Positions 22,524-32,700 of a stretch of DNA of 64,000 nucleotides are shown here, in pieces. The number at the start of each line of letters is the position of its first letter. Within the stretch, counting starts at the first letter, position 1. The notes under the pieces are model-generated. The model did not search any database. It saw only the letters and a program-made list of their open reading frames with translations, and had not been told where the DNA came from. Origin of the DNA: Anagrus nilaparvatae (taxonomy: Eukaryota; Arthropoda; Insecta; Hymenoptera; Mymaridae); NCBI GenBank assembly GCA_022575985.1, contig JAKSXM010000007.1, positions 17,548,501-17,612,500 on the forward strand, written 5' to 3'. The position numbers were made by a program, and so were the translations under genes.

Positions 22524-24239
22524 TGGTTCCTCATCAACAATAGCAAAATATTTATATTAATCTATTTTATCTAATAAAAATGATGTTTTTTTAATTTTTT
22601 TATATGAAAAATATTCACAAAAAAAATTTTTTAAATTATACGTATCAGATGGAAAAAATCCTTTAAAAACAATAATTCTAGATATTAGTACTTTCATAGA
22701 AATAAATTAAGTACTACATCCAAAAAGAAGAAAAATTATTGTATTTTTAAAATTTTTTTATTAAAAAAATTTTGAAAAAAAAAATATCGAAAAATTACGT
22801 ACCACATGAAATAATCATTTAAAAACTATAATTCTAAATATTCGTACTTTCGTAGAAAAACATTAAGTACTACGTCCTAAAAAAAAAAAAATTGGCATTT
22901 TTTATATTTTTTGGCGGCAAAAATTTTGAGAAAAAAATTTTCAAAAAATTAAGTATCAGGTTCAAAAAATTACTTTTATAGAGGTTCTTAAAACTAGTAC
23001 TTCCGTTGAAGCAAATTATGTACTACGTTCAAAGAAAAAAAAAAATTGGTGTTTTTTGTATTTTTTTATGAAAAAAATTTTGGGAAAAAAACTTTCAAAA
23101 AATTAAGTATCAGATTCGAGATATCGAGTAAAAACCATACTTTCAAATATAAGTACTTTCGTGGAAATAAATGAGGTATTACATCCAAATTTAAAAAAAA
23201 GGGGGGGGGGGGGGTTTGAGATTTTTTGATAAAAAAATGTTTGAAAAAAAAATTAGATCTTAATTCGATAATGATTTTGAAATATCACTAGTTACAATAT
23301 TTTCAGATATTAGTACTTTCATAGAATTAAATGAGGTATTACACCCAAAAAAAAAAAATATTGCATTTTTTTTTATTTTTCTATTTTTTTAATTTTGACA
23401 AAAAAAATTTTGAAAAAATTAAGTATCTGATCCAAAAAATAACAATAAACAAGGTTCTTAAAACTAGTACTTCCATGCAAATTAATTAGGTACTACGTCC
23501 AAAAAGAAAAAAAAAATTTGCATTTTTTGTATTTTTATGTGAAAAAAATTTTACAAAAAAAATTTTCAGAAAATTAAGTATCCGATTCGAGATATCATGT
23601 AAAAACCATACTTTCAAATATAAGTACTTTCATGGAAATAAATGAGGTGTTACATCCAAATTAAAAAAAAAAGCGGGGGGTTTGAGATTTTTTGATAAAA
23701 AAATGTTTGAAAAAAAAATTAGGTCTTAATTCGATAATGATTTTGAAATATCACTAGTTACAATATTTTCAGATATTAGTACTTTCATAGAATTAAATGA
23801 GGTATTACACCCAAAAAAAAAAAAAATATTGCATTTTTTTTTATTTTTCTATTTTTTTAATTTTGACAAAAAAAATTTTGAAAAAATTAAGTATCAGATC
23901 CAAAAAATAATAATAAACAAGGTTCTTAAAACTAGTACTTCCATGCAAATTAATTAGGTACTACGTCCAAAAAGAAAAAAAAAATTTGTATTTTTTGTAT
24001 TTTTATGTGAAAAAAATTTTACAAAAAAAATTTTCAGAAAATTAAGTATCCGATTCGAGATATCATGTAAAAACCATACTTTCAAATATAAGTACTTTCA
24101 TGGAAATAAATGAGGTATTACATCCAAATCAAAAAAAAAAAAAGTACCTCGAGCTTTTTTGGTGAAAAAAATTTTGAAAAAAAAAATTAGGTCTTAATGC
24201 CGTGTTGGCTGTGAAATATCACCGGTTACAGGGCGACAT

Positions 24240-24282
<43 letters not shown>

Positions 24283-24396
24283 GACTTTTTTTAAAAACCG
24301 GTTTTTTAGCTTCCTGAGGTCTCAAAACGTGCTTATATGCCAAAATATCGAAAATCAAAATTTCACCTATCACAAAGGTTTCTCTATGAGGAACCA
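22524..24396. mobile_element. Tandem-repeat-bearing TIR element
   Basis: The short terminal inverted repeat TGGTTCCTCAT (22524-22534) is matched by ATGAGGAACCA (24386-24396). The interior consists of tandem higher-order repeats. A block of about 475 bp starts at about 23096 and recurs at about 23571, with a partial third copy from about 24046 (shared landmarks GATTCGAGATATC, AAACCATACTTTCAAATATA, GAGGTATTACA). Diverged sub-repeats of 110-240 bp (AAGTACTACGTCCAAAAAG) lie upstream. Poly-A and poly-G tracts and a microsatellite are included. No coding frame is seen, and the class is unknown. Confidence 0.5.
24236..24283. repeat. ACAT/CA microsatellite
   Basis: About five ACAT units are followed by about thirteen CA units, inside the tandem-repeat element. 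Confidence 0.85.
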
Positions 24397-24424
24397 AAAC
24401 ATATTTACAAGTATTGTAATTTTT

Positions 24425-24572
24425 AAAAATTTTTTCTTCTATTTTATATGTATTTTTAGTTAAGATACTGAATTTTTAATACAGTTCTAGTGATAAAAAC
24501 TAAAAACAGTTTTTTCATTTTTGCCCAGTTCTTGGTCATTACAAAATAACAATTTCAAGATTTTTATTACAA
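24425..24572 (-). repeat. Right copy of the distant 150-bp inverted repeat
   Basis: The reverse complement of this block matches 13932-14095 over most of its length (TCTTGAAATTG, TAATGACCAAGAACTGGGC, TAGTTTTTATCAC, ATACATATAAAATA). No Penelope reading frame follows it, because the tandem-repeat element ends just beside it. Confidence 0.6.
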
Positions 24573-25127
24573 AGTAATGGGCGATATAAATAAAAATAAC
24601 AATAATTATTTAATAATTTAAATTATAAAAGTGAATTTTACGAATAAAAATAAATTTATTGTAATACTTCGTATTCATTGCTGCTTGAATTGTTCATTTT
24701 GCAGTCTCTGCCAATTTCAGTGCTCTGATTAGCTGTGTTATGAGAAACAAGTTTTAAGAAAAACACGCGTACGTATCCTGTCACTGTCTAATTCGAGGTT
24801 TGACCAAGCCTTAAATAGAATAAATCTATCTATCATTGTTGTGAATTGTGGTCATTCATTGTGGTTTAACAAGTGTTTAAGAGGAGATTATCTATGCAAA
24901 ATTGTTTGTTGAATAAAAGTCATCCTTTGAATTCTCTAATGTAATTTGCTGAAAAATTTAGACACTCAAAAATAATTCTTTTTGAAGCTCTTACACCTAG
25001 ATATCTTAGTAATATTAACATTACACTTACTGTACAGTTTACACCTAATTGATTGTTCCTATGAACAACATCCTTATTAATAAAAACGTCAACATTGTTC
25101 TAAATATATTTGCTTTTTTATATATAA
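24573..25127. other. Stretch without a recognised gene
   Basis: Slightly less AT-rich than its surroundings, but no reading frame or RNA was recognised. Confidence 0.35.
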
Positions 25128-25239
25128 CTAGGGGGCTCTGCCAACCCCCGTAAAGGGTAAAGAGTAATGTCATGTCCATTGATCAGTGTTTAATTTTTTA
25201 TATAATAAAATAATATACAAATTTTGCTTATAAATTTAT

Positions 25240-25445
25240 AAATTTTTCTGTATTGCGGCCCGAAAGCACGTATTTCCTGGAGGCGCAGCGACCGGCAAAG
25301 ACATCTTTTCTCGCCACAGTCACAGAAAAATTTTATACGACTTTCGGCCATAAACAAAGAATGTTTTTTCCTCGGCTTCGCTTCGGAAGGTAATTTACGT
25401 GTGATTTGGGCCATTCTTTATTTTTCTGGCCAAGGATCGTAATAT
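25240..25445 (-). repeat. Dispersed block inside Helitron (possible ancient coding)
   Basis: The minus strand has an open frame with RKLPSEAKPRKKHS and FFCDCGEKRCLC. The same block, decayed, recurs at 36165-36350 (RKLPSEAK still readable) and 11175-11370 (SKLP and GAKP readable). Partial retention of the same amino acids suggests either former coding capacity or simple nucleotide homology. I do not recognise a protein family. Confidence 0.45.
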
Positions 25446-25837
25446 ATTAATAATGAGGGTCCACTCCGTGCTTGGTTCACGTGGAGTGTAATGTTAATGT
25501 TGTTCGTAAATAAATAAGAAACAAATTAAAAATTCAGTATATTTTGAATAAAAGTTTATTTATTAAAATATTTATGTAATTTTTTTTTATTTTAATTTAT
25601 ATTATAAAATGTTTTGTTTAAAAAATTAAATTATATGTTAATGAAAAAGATTATTTTTTTACCTAAATTTATCGTATCGACTAAATGAAGGTCTTTTGTT
25701 ATTTTGTTAAAATGCTGTAACTTTAAATATTTAACGAAGCCTGAAGGAGAAGAACAAATCACAAGGAATTAATCAAATAAATCAAAAACAGAGATTGCAA
25801 ATTGGCTTGTAGTATGCATGGATATGGTACCTAATTA

Positions 25838-25925
25838 AATGATGCCCAAATATATCGTGTCCAATTGTATCACAACCAAATGTGGGGTGCCCAAATGCAC
25901 CATGCCCAAATGACTCATGTCGATG
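25838..25925 (-). repeat. Helitron minisatellite, unit about 15-16 bp
   Basis: On the minus strand the degenerate unit reads roughly ATTTGGGCATGGTGC, in five to six copies. The late variant units of the 61.8-62.7 kb array (TTTTGGGCCAAAGTGG) look related. Confidence 0.5.
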
Positions 25926-25965
25926 GCAGCGGTGGGAGCATTTAGAATTTTATAATATAGAGAGA

Positions 25966-27928
25966 TAATAACATTATTAGCGTGCTATTTGAATAAGGAT
26001 GTTTTGTTGTTATTAGAAATCCTCACTGCGTCAGAAGCGTAAAAGCGTGTGTACTCTTATTAGTACTTTTGAATTTATGACAAAGTACCTTATATTAAAC
26101 TTCCAAAGCATTAACTTCAGTAGAGCTCTTTTTAGCGAACCTTTGATATACAGGAGGCATAATTAATTATGCTGAAAGAGGACTCAGCTTTATTATAATT
26201 ATTTAAAGATAACATTCACGATTTTACAGTTTCGATGAATGGTTATTTTGTCGGTTGTAGATAAATTTATTTATAAAATCAAGATAAAAAGGATTAATTT
26301 AGTGAATGTAATCACATACTGTAACCCATTATATTCTGCAAAATAAATTTTTATTGCCAATTTAATGATAGATGTTTTATTATAATAATGTACATGACGA
26401 AGTACAGATAATACTCGTGTTACATTTTATGGTGCAGCTAAAGTAATTAACTATTCATTAGAAAACTTTAACGATTTTCAAAGCTTTTAAATTAAACAAG
26501 TAATCTTTCAATAACTTTTTATGGATTCATGCAAACATACATGTTTTTATAGATTTTCACTGTTACAATTTCTTCTCATACATATACCTTACGTCATAAT
26601 ATGCTCTTTATGTTGCAATAACACAGTTTAATATTTCTAAAATTGGAAAAAAGTTTTAATTTCTGCTAAAGATTTTTAACATAAAATTACTAAAATATTT
26701 TACGTGGTTATTTTAAGGTTATGGCTGCAAGGATGAAATAAATAAAATACATCAAATTGACTATATATTACACTGTAAAAAAATCCGTTTACCAAAACCA
26801 TATTTTTTTCTTCTTTTAATTGCAAATAAAAGTGTTAAACAAAATTTTTTTCCAGGCGCCACAATGCCCTGGTGCTAACAGTCTCATTTTTTTTTAAATT
26901 TCCTTTACGTTTCAAGAGGCTTGCAGTCGTTGAAAAGAAAACAAAGTACCAGAGATTTACAAAACTTACTCAAAGAACATGAAATATGCTAGACAAATTT
27001 AGATTTCATTAAATAACGAAATTTTTTTCTTCGCTAGTTATCTTAAATTATTTTTGTAATTTTAAGCAAATCAATTTTTATTTTTAATTTAATTATATTT
27101 ATTTCAATAAAACAAAAATGCAATTCCATAAACAGAGAAGCAAAGTTTATAATTTCTTTGTGCTTCACTGAAAGATAATTGAAATAATTTGATTAGTCCA
27201 AGCATAGAGTCACCAGCCTCTCTTTGTAAAATGTTAAAGTAACAAAGTCAATATATTTCAAATTGTATACAATGAATTTTTGTATCAATTAAATTTTGAA
27301 AATTATATGAAATTTTATATAAAGGTAATACTACTTTTATATAAACAATAAACATATATATGCTTTGATCATAGCGTAATTCCATTGATGTTCTGTAAAA
27401 AAGCTCTAGAAAATGTTTTTTAAAAAAAGGAATAGGTTTCCTAAGTAAAATCTGATAAAAAATTCGAATTTTTAGTCAGATTTTTTACACTCTGTTTCAA
27501 TTTGCGGAAAAATTAAAATTTGTGCCCTACAAATAGCCGAAAAGTTTTGGAAGTTTAAAAAAAAATTTTCTTTTAAATCCGTCGCCAAAGCTTGCCTTTG
27601 CAAATCAAATTTACGAAACAAAGTGATACATTTCTTAATACTTTACTTTGCGCACTGTTTGATGAGAACAGTGGGCAAAGTGAAGCTGGCTTTGACTTTG
27701 CGCATTGTTTAGTTTCACACCTTAATTTAAGCTATGACTCTAAACACTGCCTCAGCTACGAATATCCTTCACTTTGAGCAAGTATACATACAGAGAGGAG
27801 CTGATTTTAACACTTGCGAAAGTGATTTATAGTAGGAAGCCATTTAATTCCCTCAAAATATTAAAAACTCATATTGTTTTCTCTGCCAAATAGGTACATA
27901 TTAAAAAAAGAGATAAAAAAAGCAATAC
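25966..27928. other. AT-rich stretch with repeat relics
   Basis: No gene is supported. A lone CACTGTAAAAAAATCCGTTT end at about 26771 resembles the TA-flanked MITE ends, but no partner end was found. Sequence near 26860-26960 resembles 55130-55230 (TTTCCTTTACGTTTCAAGA). A 38-nt hairpin (ACTTTGCGCACTGTT and partner) sits at 27644-27681. Confidence 0.35.
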
Positions 27929-28001
27929 TTTTACATATCTAGGGCAAAAAAGCCTATTTTCTTCCCTAGGAAGAAGGCTTTTTTGCCCATTATATGTAAA
28001 A
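27929..28001. other. Strong 73-nt hairpin (precursor-miRNA-sized)
   Basis: Arms 27929-27954 and 27976-28001 pair over about 26 bp with only two or three mismatches (GGGCAAAAAAGCC with GGCTTTTTTGCCC). A 21-nt loop separates them and itself contains CTTCCCTAGGAAG. It is listed as a structure only; it could equally be a tiny MITE relic. Confidence 0.5.
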
Positions 28002-28704
28002 CTATGTTTTAAATCACGGGAAAAAATATGGGATTCGACTTTTGCATTCTGTCTGCACTTATTGTTCACTATACGCTTCGTGCATATAACTGCATACAAA
28101 GTCAAAACCAATATTTTATCCCTTGTTTAAAATATAGCTATTTTACCATAAGAACAAGTTCCTTAACACACTCAATATTATACAGAATCTATTTTTGAAT
28201 GTTAATACTCAAAGTTTATAGTTAAGCAAAAGGACAGCAGACGGTGGCAACACATATGCTACGAAAATTTTTTTGTTAACTAACCAATGTATGCGCAATA
28301 AATTATGACTAATATATTAAAGAAAAATATTATTTATCAACTTTTGAAAAGAAGTGAAAAAGAGCTTTCGTTTCGGATATAAGTGGCGGGGGGGCAATAT
28401 GAATACCATTTCTGTGAAAAGCACCCATATATTTCACAGAAAAAAATCTCTCGAGGGTAGTTTTTGTTGTAAGTTTTTCAATTTTGCCTTTTTTGTTATT
28501 TTGCTGGTTTCTCGCTTAGTCTCATAAACAAATGAATACATATCAATTTGTCAAATTAATTAAAATAGATTATTAAAGTATAGAAAAAATAAGAATTGAC
28601 AAAATGGGATTTTCTTGATTTTTTGTACATTTTAGACTATTTACAGGCATTTAGATTAAAAATGAACTCTAAACTTAAAAAAGAAACTTTCTTCTTATCA
28701 ATAA
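28002..28704. other. Stretch without a recognised gene
   Basis: AT-rich, with a short G-rich spot at about 28384-28397. Nothing was recognised. Confidence 0.35.
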
Positions 28705-28834
28705 CAGACGATGATGGGAATTTATTCCTGAAACTAGTCGTCTAATTATTATACAAAAACAAGTTGTAAAAAGAAGTATCAATAAATAAATTAAAATAAA
28801 TATGTTTTGATTTAATTAATTAAAAATATCATAA
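28705..28834 (+). repeat. Upstream pseudo-LTR of Penelope-like element
   Basis: Matches 31718-31849 almost base for base from GATGATGGGAATTTATTCC to AAAAATATCATA. It lacks the two bases CT that begin the hammerhead core in the downstream copy (CAGAC-GATGATGG instead of CAGACCTGATGATGG), and one A/G substitution is seen near 28775. Confidence 0.8.
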
Positions 28835-28888
28835 ATATTGCAACTTAGGACAAAGTGAAATTTATATATATTTATATAAAAATCCAAA

Positions 28889-31366
28889 ATGGTTGAAGCC
28901 GATCAAGCAAATATTGTCTACAAATACAAGAACATAAAATTAAAAATGTTTAAAACTAATTTGAATATAAAATTTAACAAAAAGTGTCTTAAAGCAAGAT
29001 TAATTCCAAACTACATAAATATCAAGACAAATTCAAAATCAAAAATAGCAAAATTAGTACTAAAAAAAGCTCAAATAATATGGCTCAAATTAGAAATAAA
29101 AGAATTATATAGGAAAAAGAACTTATTAAATCAAAAATTATATCTAGCACACTTAGAACTTATAAATAAATTAAATAACACTTTAGTTAACGAAGTCATA
29201 CGTAACATTAATTACAATTTAGAAGAGCAAATTAAAAAAATAGTCAAAACAAAAGAAAATAAATTTAAAAAATTATTTAAAAAACACAATGACAGAAAAG
29301 AAAAAATAACCGTTACGCATGAATTTTATCCAAGATTAATAAATTTAACAAATATAGAATTTGAAAATACGGAAATCGAGTTATTAGAAAAAGGATTAAG
29401 TTATAATTTACCTGAATATAATAAGAAAACCATAGATTTTAAAGAAATAATTAATGCAGAAACAACAATAAAATCTATAGAGTCACAAGATTTACAAAAT
29501 GAAATTAGAACGGTAATAAATAGTAAAATTAATAAGTTATCAAAAAATAATATTTTTAAAATTGATAAAAAAAGTAAAAAACTGAATAAATTTAAAAAAG
29601 ATATAATAAACATAAAAAATATAAAAAATAAATTAAATAATAATAATGCTGTAATTGTAAAAGCAGATAAAGGTCAAACTGTAGTCATAATAGGTGAAAA
29701 TGAATTAATGAAAAAATCGTATGATTTTATAAATGAAAATAATATTGAAAAAATAAATAAAGATCCAACAGATGAATATGTAAAAGATATAAATAATAAA
29801 ATAAATAAGTGTACCAAAATAATACCAGATAATCAAAAACTTGCATTAAAACAAATAAAGGCAAAAGCACCGGAATTCAATGCACTCATAAAACTACAAA
29901 AAAAAGGTATGCCTGGTAGACCCCTTATAAATCATAAAACAGCTCCAAGCTACAAAATTTCTAAAAAATTAAATAATATCATAAAAAATAACTTAAAAAT
30001 TAATAAAAATTATAGTATTAAAAATAATATTGAATTTGTAAACAAAATTAAGAATTTAGAAGTAAAACCTGATTATAAATTGGTAACATTCGACATAAAA
30101 AGTATGTATACAAACATACCTATAGAGGAAACAATAGAAATATTAAATACTAGATTGAAAGAATCATTAAAATAAAATAATTTGGAAATAAATGAAATAA
30201 TTTCTATTTTAAAAACAATATTAAGCCAAAATTATTTTTGTTTCAACAATGAATATTATTTGCAAAAAGAAGGCTTAGCAATGGGATCCCCATTAAGCTC
30301 ACTTTTGGCAGATATTTTCATGAATGATTTCGAAAACAAATACATATTTAACGACATAAATCCACATAAAAAGAACATAGTTTCATACAACAGGTATGTA
30401 GATGACTTTTTTATAATTTATAAAGGTACTAACAGGCAAATAGACGCGTTTAAAAAATACATAAGTAAATTTAATAAAAAAATTCAATTCACAGAAGAAT
30501 AAGAAACAGACAATAGTATTAATTTTTTGGACTTAAAAATAAGAAAAGATAATAATAAATTAAAGTTCTCAATTTTTAGAAAAATAACAACTACAGACAC
30601 AGTTATACATAACGAATCACACCACCCGCGAAGTCAAAAATTAGCTGCGTTCCACTCGCTTATACACAGGGCCGTAAATATACCGATGGACAAAGAAGAT
30701 TTTAATACGGAAATAGCAATAATTAAACAAATCGCGAAAAATAACGGTTATAATATAGAAATTATAAACAAATTAATTAAAAAACATAAAAACAAAAAAA
30801 ATAATGCATTTAATAATAAAGCTTATAACAATAAATATTTAAGTTCAAAATACACAACGAAATTGCCAAGCATACTAAAAAACGCAGTAAAAAAATATGG
30901 GTATAATATAGGGTTCAAAACGGATAATCAATTAGATAAACATTTTAAAAAGAAAAACCACACTAATAACAATTTTCTTGATAGAACCGGTGTATATAAA
31001 ATATCATGTGACTCGTGCGATAAAATATACATAGGGCAAACGGGACGCAGCTTCAGAAAAAGGTTTAATGACCACATACCTAAAACACAAAATATAAATA
31101 ATACACAACAATTAGAAAAAGTAAATACAAAATACGGATTACATTTAATTAATAATAACCATGACTACACAGACGACAAAATTAACAATATACATAAAAA
31201 TTTAAAACCGATACACTTTTGCAATAAAGGTAAAATTTTGGATACACTAGAAGAATTTGAAATTTATAAAAATACACAAATAAATGCAAATAAATTAATT
31301 AATGATAAGTTACTAAATAAAAAAAACGTATTATTTGATAAAATAATAAAAAAACATATTATATAA
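28889..31366 (+). pseudogene. Penelope-like RT-endonuclease with two in-frame stops
   Basis: The ATG at 28889 begins a lysine/asparagine-rich N-terminal region of about 230 residues with coiled-coil character. KADKGQTVVII and the core RT follow: motif A VTFDIKSMYTNIP, motif B GLAMGSPLSSLLADIF, motif C YNRYVDDFFII, then INFLDLKI. The C-terminal GIY-YIG nuclease has GVYKISCDSCDKIYIGQTG and RSFRKRFNDHI, including the CxxC and catalytic Arg context typical of Penelope elements. TAA codons at 30173-30175 (between motifs A and B) and 30500-30502 (after motif C) interrupt an otherwise continuous frame. One base change at each stop would give a sense codon, so the copy is recently dead or the bases deserve rechecking. 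The frame ends at 31366. Confidence 0.9.
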
Positions 31367-31710
31367 TAAAAAATAAGAAAAAGTAAAAAAAGAAAAAATA
31401 AAAAGAAATGAAATAGAAGAAACGAATTAAAAAACATATTTTATATATTAACTTCCTCCTAGGGAGCACTTGTACATTAGGAAAAACAGATGTGATTTCA
31501 AACACTTATAAAAAAATTTTTAAAATTCTTTATTACATTATAAAACTAGAAATAATTTAAAAATCTTCATAGTATAAAATCTTCATATGTATACAAAATA
31601 AATATTCAAAAAATCTTTTCCATTTAGTCATAAAATAATTGTGAGTCTATACAGACATAATCTAAAGTTACAATATCATATTCAAATGTTTTAAATAAAT
31701 TTAGTTTAAT

Positions 31711-31768
31711 TATAATACAGACCTGATGATGGGAATTTATTCCTGAAACTAGTCGTCTAATTATTATA
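31711..31768 (+). ncRNA. Minimal type I hammerhead ribozyme motif in Penelope pseudo-LTR
   Basis: The catalytic-core boxes are CTGATGA (31723-31729) and GAAA (31745-31748), with cleavage-site GTC (31752-31754). Stem II can form from GGAA/TTCC (31732-31735 with 31740-31743) plus a G-U closing pair. Stem I forms from AGAC (31719-31722) with GTCT (31755-31758), then a short internal loop and TAAT/ATTA-type pairing. Stem III is only two pairs closed by two bases (ACTAGT), a self-complementary hexamer. Such tiny stem III hammerheads are described in Penelope-like elements and are thought to work as dimers. One extra U follows the CUGAUGA box. Self-cleavage is predicted after C31754 and is not proven. 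Confidence 0.7.
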
Positions 31769-31849
31769 CAAAAACAAGTTGTAAAAAGAAGGATCAATAA
31801 ATAAATTAAAATAAATATGTTTTGATTTAATTAATTAAAAATATCATAA
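31718..31849 (+). repeat. Downstream pseudo-LTR of Penelope-like element
   Basis: Direct repeat of 28705-28834. It begins CAGACCTGATGATGGG with the full hammerhead core and ends at AAAATATCATAAT, after which the two flanks diverge. Confidence 0.8.
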
Positions 31850-32383
31850 TTTTTGTATTCCCTAAAGAAGTACTGTTATGGCCGATCTCAACCTTTTGCT
31901 AATTTTCTTTAAATTTTCGTATAATAATTAAGTTAAATTATTTCATATATTTTTCATCTTAATATATTCCGATATCTAGATTACAAACTTAATCTATTTT
32001 ATTTTAGTAGGTCAACGTGATAACAACCTGCTTGTCATTTATGTTCCTTACCATCGTTATCGTTTATCTAGTTTTACAATTCTCACGCATGTACTAAAAT
32101 TTGTCATTATATATACCGCGATAATATTATCCAAGTAATCCAAGTTCAGTTTTGCAACAAGTCATTTGATCGCTCGTATTAATAGTCATATCAGTTTTGT
32201 GTTTGCCTTTCTCGGATTATAAAATACATAACTTTTAAAAGCAGTATTTATAAGTTATAATTTGTAATAATCACAGTAAAATGAAACTCATCATTTTTTT
32301 TAACATCATATTATTTAATTTTATTAATTAATTTTACCATACACGCTAAGACAAGTACTTTTTTAAGCTATTTTTTTAATACC
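31850..32383. other. Spacer downstream of the Penelope element
   Basis: Contains only the weak promoter-like sequence listed above; otherwise nothing was recognised. Confidence 0.35.
32108..32330 (+). promoter_or_regulatory. Possible relic core promoter and signal-peptide start
   Basis: TATATATA near 32108 is followed about 40 nt later by TCAGTTTTG, which resembles the arthropod Initiator, and a second TCAGTTTTG at about 32204. An ATG at 32281 in good context (CAGTAAAATG) opens MKLIIFFNIILFNFIN, hydrophobic like a signal peptide, then a stop. There is no donor site before the stop. It is weak and could be chance in AT-rich sequence. Confidence 0.2.
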
Positions 32384-32700
32384 AGACATGTTTATAGGGA
32401 GGGGGTACCCTGAAAATCTGAAGATCAAGGGTAGGGGTCAAATATGCTAAATTTTGGAACTGAATAATTCAGGTTTATGGACTTGAATAATACGCGTTTA
32501 GGGAATCAGAATAGTTTGGGTTTAGAATTATAACATCTAGTAAAGGTGATAATCACAAATTATAAAAATAAAATAGCAAATTATATTGTAAAGTTGCGTA
32601 GCATTTATGCATTAAACCTAGTCCTCAACTGTAAGTAAACATGTTCCATGCATTTTGGTTGTGTTTACACAAACCGGTTATGAGTTTTTTTTGCACCGCG
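32384..32700 (+). repeat. Dispersed repeat family M, copy 1
   Basis: Begins ACATGTTTATAGGGAGGGGG and contains diverged 22-24-bp units such as GGACTTGAATAATACGCGTT. It ends with CCTAGTCCTCAACTG, AAACATGTTCCATGCATT and GTGTTTACACAAACCGG. The same order occurs at 57026-57480, and parts at 51495-51782 and 63595-63915. Confidence 0.6.

Larger units (their letters stand above)
25128..25965 (-). mobile_element. Non-autonomous Helitron
   Basis: On the minus strand the element starts TCTCTCTATATTATAAAATT (25965 downward), preceded by A. It ends with a GC-rich hairpin (GGGGGTTGGCAGAGCCCCC) and CTAG at 25131-25128, followed by T. A 5' TC end, a 3' hairpin plus CTRR end and A/T insertion are Helitron hallmarks. 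The 838-bp body holds a minisatellite near the 5' end (25838-25925) and a dispersed block (25240-25445) with a 74-codon open frame. It has the same termini as the plus-strand element at 61792-63057. Confidence 0.65.
28705..31849 (+). mobile_element. Penelope-like retroelement, nearly intact
   Basis: A single long reading frame (28889-31366) encoding an RT followed by a GIY-YIG endonuclease is bracketed by direct repeats of about 130 bp (28705-28834 and 31718-31849) that differ by only a few bases. This is the Penelope arrangement of pseudo-LTRs around one ORF. A hammerhead ribozyme motif lies at the start of the downstream repeat. The high similarity of the two repeats and only two stops in 826 codons suggest a fairly recent copy. 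Confidence 0.85.

Noticed and set aside
24196..24397. Minus-strand frame with a Cys-Val run
   Set aside because: The run is the translation of the CA microsatellite.
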